DNA from: Bacillota bacterium
GTDB taxonomy: Bacteria > Bacillota_E > Sulfobacillia > Sulfobacillales > Sulfobacillaceae
Length of the DNA stretch: 14,433 nt
Direction: 5' to 3'
NCBI GenBank assembly: GCA_021802225.1
Contig: JAKAAS010000005.1
Location: 1-14,433 of the forward strand
Shown here: positions 13,296 to 14,433 of the stretch, piece after piece
Numbering within the stretch: the first letter of the stretch is position 1
How the letters are laid out: the number at the start of each line of letters is the position of its first letter
Made by a program: the position numbers and the translations under genes
The notes under the pieces: generated by a model
The model's database searches: none
What the model was told of the DNA's origin: nothing
Seen by the model: only the letters and a program-made list of their open reading frames with translations

Positions 13296-13329
13296 ATAAA
13301 ATAAAGCCGCCCCCGTGATAGGGACGGCT
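13296..13329 (-). terminator. Intrinsic terminator of the 352-residue gene
   Basis: On the minus strand AGCCGTCCC-TATCACGG-GGGCGGCT pairs over about 9 bp with one G-U pair and is followed by TTATTTTA, 12 nt after the stop. Confidence 0.82.
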
Positions 13330-13341
13330 GGATATAGACGG

Positions 13342-14400
13342 TTAAGCTGGCAGTAATGCGTCTATGACGCGGCGAGAACGGCGGATCGTATGGATCATGA
13401 TGGCCGCGCATTCAGACGCCGGGACTCTCTGGTAGGCCGCATAAATCTCTGAGAGTGGCGCGGATTGGGCATCAAAATCAATGCCGGTACGGGAGCACCA
13501 CGCTTTGATCCCCGGCAGGCAGGCCCCGGTGCTCGTAGCATCATGAAGAGTTACAGCGATGTCGGGGTCGACCGCAAGGGCATGAGCCACGAGAGCGGCC
13601 AAACTTTGGCGGCCAATGGCAACCTTCACAGCGACCTGACGGGCTTTTCTGAGGACGCCACGGACGGCTTTCTCGGGAGTAGTGCCGTGATAAGAGTGCT
13701 CCTCAGTGAGAGCGATGTATCCTGATTCGGCATGCAATTCATTGCCTGCGCCATTCTGAAGCCACGTAGCCGCGTAAAGACGGACGTTCGATGTTGTGCA
13801 ATCGAGGGCCACAATATCGAGATTTACCAAGCCATCGACTACCGCCAGTCCACGGTGCTCCACGCGGCCACGCCAGTCAGCGGGAGCGGTAATGGTGGTG
13901 TCGACACAGTGGGCCGGGTGGTTATACGACTTTGCGTAAATGTCCCAACTGTCGTAAAGATACTGGCTAACGCCCACTTGGCGGTGATCAGCAGTAAAAT
14001 CAAGCGAAACATCTCCGTGGGTAGCAAAACGGTAGTGATACTCTATGTGCGGCCTCAGCGCGGCATCACGAATTCTCGTGAGTTTTTGATGGCGTTGCGC
14101 TGGCGAAATCAACGGGACGAAAGACTTAGGGGCATGGCCGCCGCGGCGATCCATGATCATCTGTTTCAGCCAGCGATTGCGGTCGAGCAGTCTGCGAACT
14201 TCCAGCACCTCAGCCACAGCAGTGCTGAGAGGGCCACGTTCGGCAATGGGGGAGAGGCGGAGAAGGGAGCGGATGTCAGTTTGGGTGGTGAATGTCGTTG
14301 CGGCGGCGGCTTTCATAACGGCGGGATGTGTCGTGGCAATGGTGGCTAGGGCCTGTTGGTTGACGAGGTATTCCTTGGTGCGTGGGGTGTTTTTGGTCAT
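13342..14400 (-). CDS. Unknown plasmid/phage-type protein, 352 residues
   Basis: I cannot name a family. It is soluble, without signal peptide or membrane span. Two short parts recall motifs seen in small uncharacterised phage proteins: GYIALTEEHSYHGTTPEKAV (about 227-246), like the aHGxTxxeAi pattern, and ACLPGIKAWCSRTGID (293-308), like the CxPGxxxWcxxxGld pattern. The N-terminal ~110 residues are basic and helical (RNRWLKQMIMDRRGG). ATG 14400 has AAAGGAG about 10 nt upstream. It does not carry the DHER module of the next three genes but shares their terminator type, so it may belong with them. What lies upstream is outside the window. Confidence 0.75.
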   Translation of the reverse strand: MTKNTPRTKEYLVNQQALATIATTHPAVMKAAAATTFTTQTDIRSLLRLSPIAERGPLSTAVAEVLEVRRLLDRNRWLKQMIMDRRGGHAPKSFVPLISPAQRHQKLTRIRDAALRPHIEYHYRFATHGDVSLDFTADHRQVGVSQYLYDSWDIYAKSYNHPAHCVDTTITAPADWRGRVEHRGLAVVDGLVNLDIVALDCTTSNVRLYAATWLQNGAGNELHAESGYIALTEEHSYHGTTPEKAVRGVLRKARQVAVKVAIGRQSLAALVAHALAVDPDIAVTLHDATSTGACLPGIKAWCSRTGIDFDAQSAPLSEIYAAYQRVPASECAAIMIHTIRRSRRVIDALLPA

Positions 14401-14433
14401 GGTTGAAAGTCTCCTTTAGAAGATAGATTTTTT

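Noticed and set aside
13732..14349. Plus-strand ORF of 205 residues
   Set aside because: It lies entirely antisense to the 352-residue gene, has no ribosome site and is against the direction of every supported gene; a GC-rich shadow frame.
1..14433. CRISPR array, tRNA or rRNA genes, insertion sequences
   Set aside because: No regularly spaced identical repeats with spacers, no cloverleaf-like or rRNA sequence and no transposase frame were seen on either strand.

Overview
The window reads as part of a conjugative or mobilisable plasmid (or an integrative element) from a fairly GC-rich Gram-positive bacterium, probably a Firmicute. The evidence is strong AAGGAGG-type ribosome binding sites on nearly every gene, a MobL-like relaxase of a type typical of Firmicutes, a VirD4/TraG coupling protein and a ParM-like plasmid segregation actin. 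An acidophilic or thermophilic lineage such as Sulfobacillus or Alicyclobacillus would fit the composition, but the species cannot be fixed from the sequence alone. Every gene I can support lies on the minus strand, so transcription runs from position 14433 towards 1.

Layout in order of transcription. (1) 14400-10100 holds four genes. The first is an unknown 352-residue protein. The next three (199, 460 and 306 residues) are unrelated in their N-terminal parts but share a near-identical C-terminal module of 54 residues ending in DHER. Two of them are built almost entirely of a degenerate 15-residue helical repeat, and the third carries LRV (leucine-rich variant) repeats. Each of these four genes is followed by its own, very similar intrinsic terminator. 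The three intergenic gaps also carry a TATATAAT-like box with a small inverted repeat beside it, so the genes look like individually transcribed members of one family under a common control. (2) 10026-5371 is a tight run of ten genes: small membrane proteins, a phage-type adenine methyltransferase, a 341-residue membrane protein, a ParM-like actin, a GIY-YIG domain protein, a ParR-like protein, two very small unknown proteins and an excisionase-type HTH protein. Two 57-58 nt hairpin elements lie directly behind two of these genes. (3) 4965-5370 is non-coding, about 400 nt. It has seven GGGGAC cores in both orientations, two perfect hairpins and an ATCCTG motif between them; it is the best candidate for the origin of transfer. 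(4) 4964-1 is the transfer operon: two ribbon-helix-helix-like accessory proteins, the MobL-like relaxase, a 42-residue micro-protein and the coupling protein, which runs off the left edge.

The parts fit one element. The relaxosome proteins would process the non-coding region, the coupling protein would feed the DNA to a type IV secretion system encoded to the left, ParM and ParR would segregate the plasmid, and the methyltransferase may protect or mark it. The DHER-module family has no function I can assign and is the most likely new system here.
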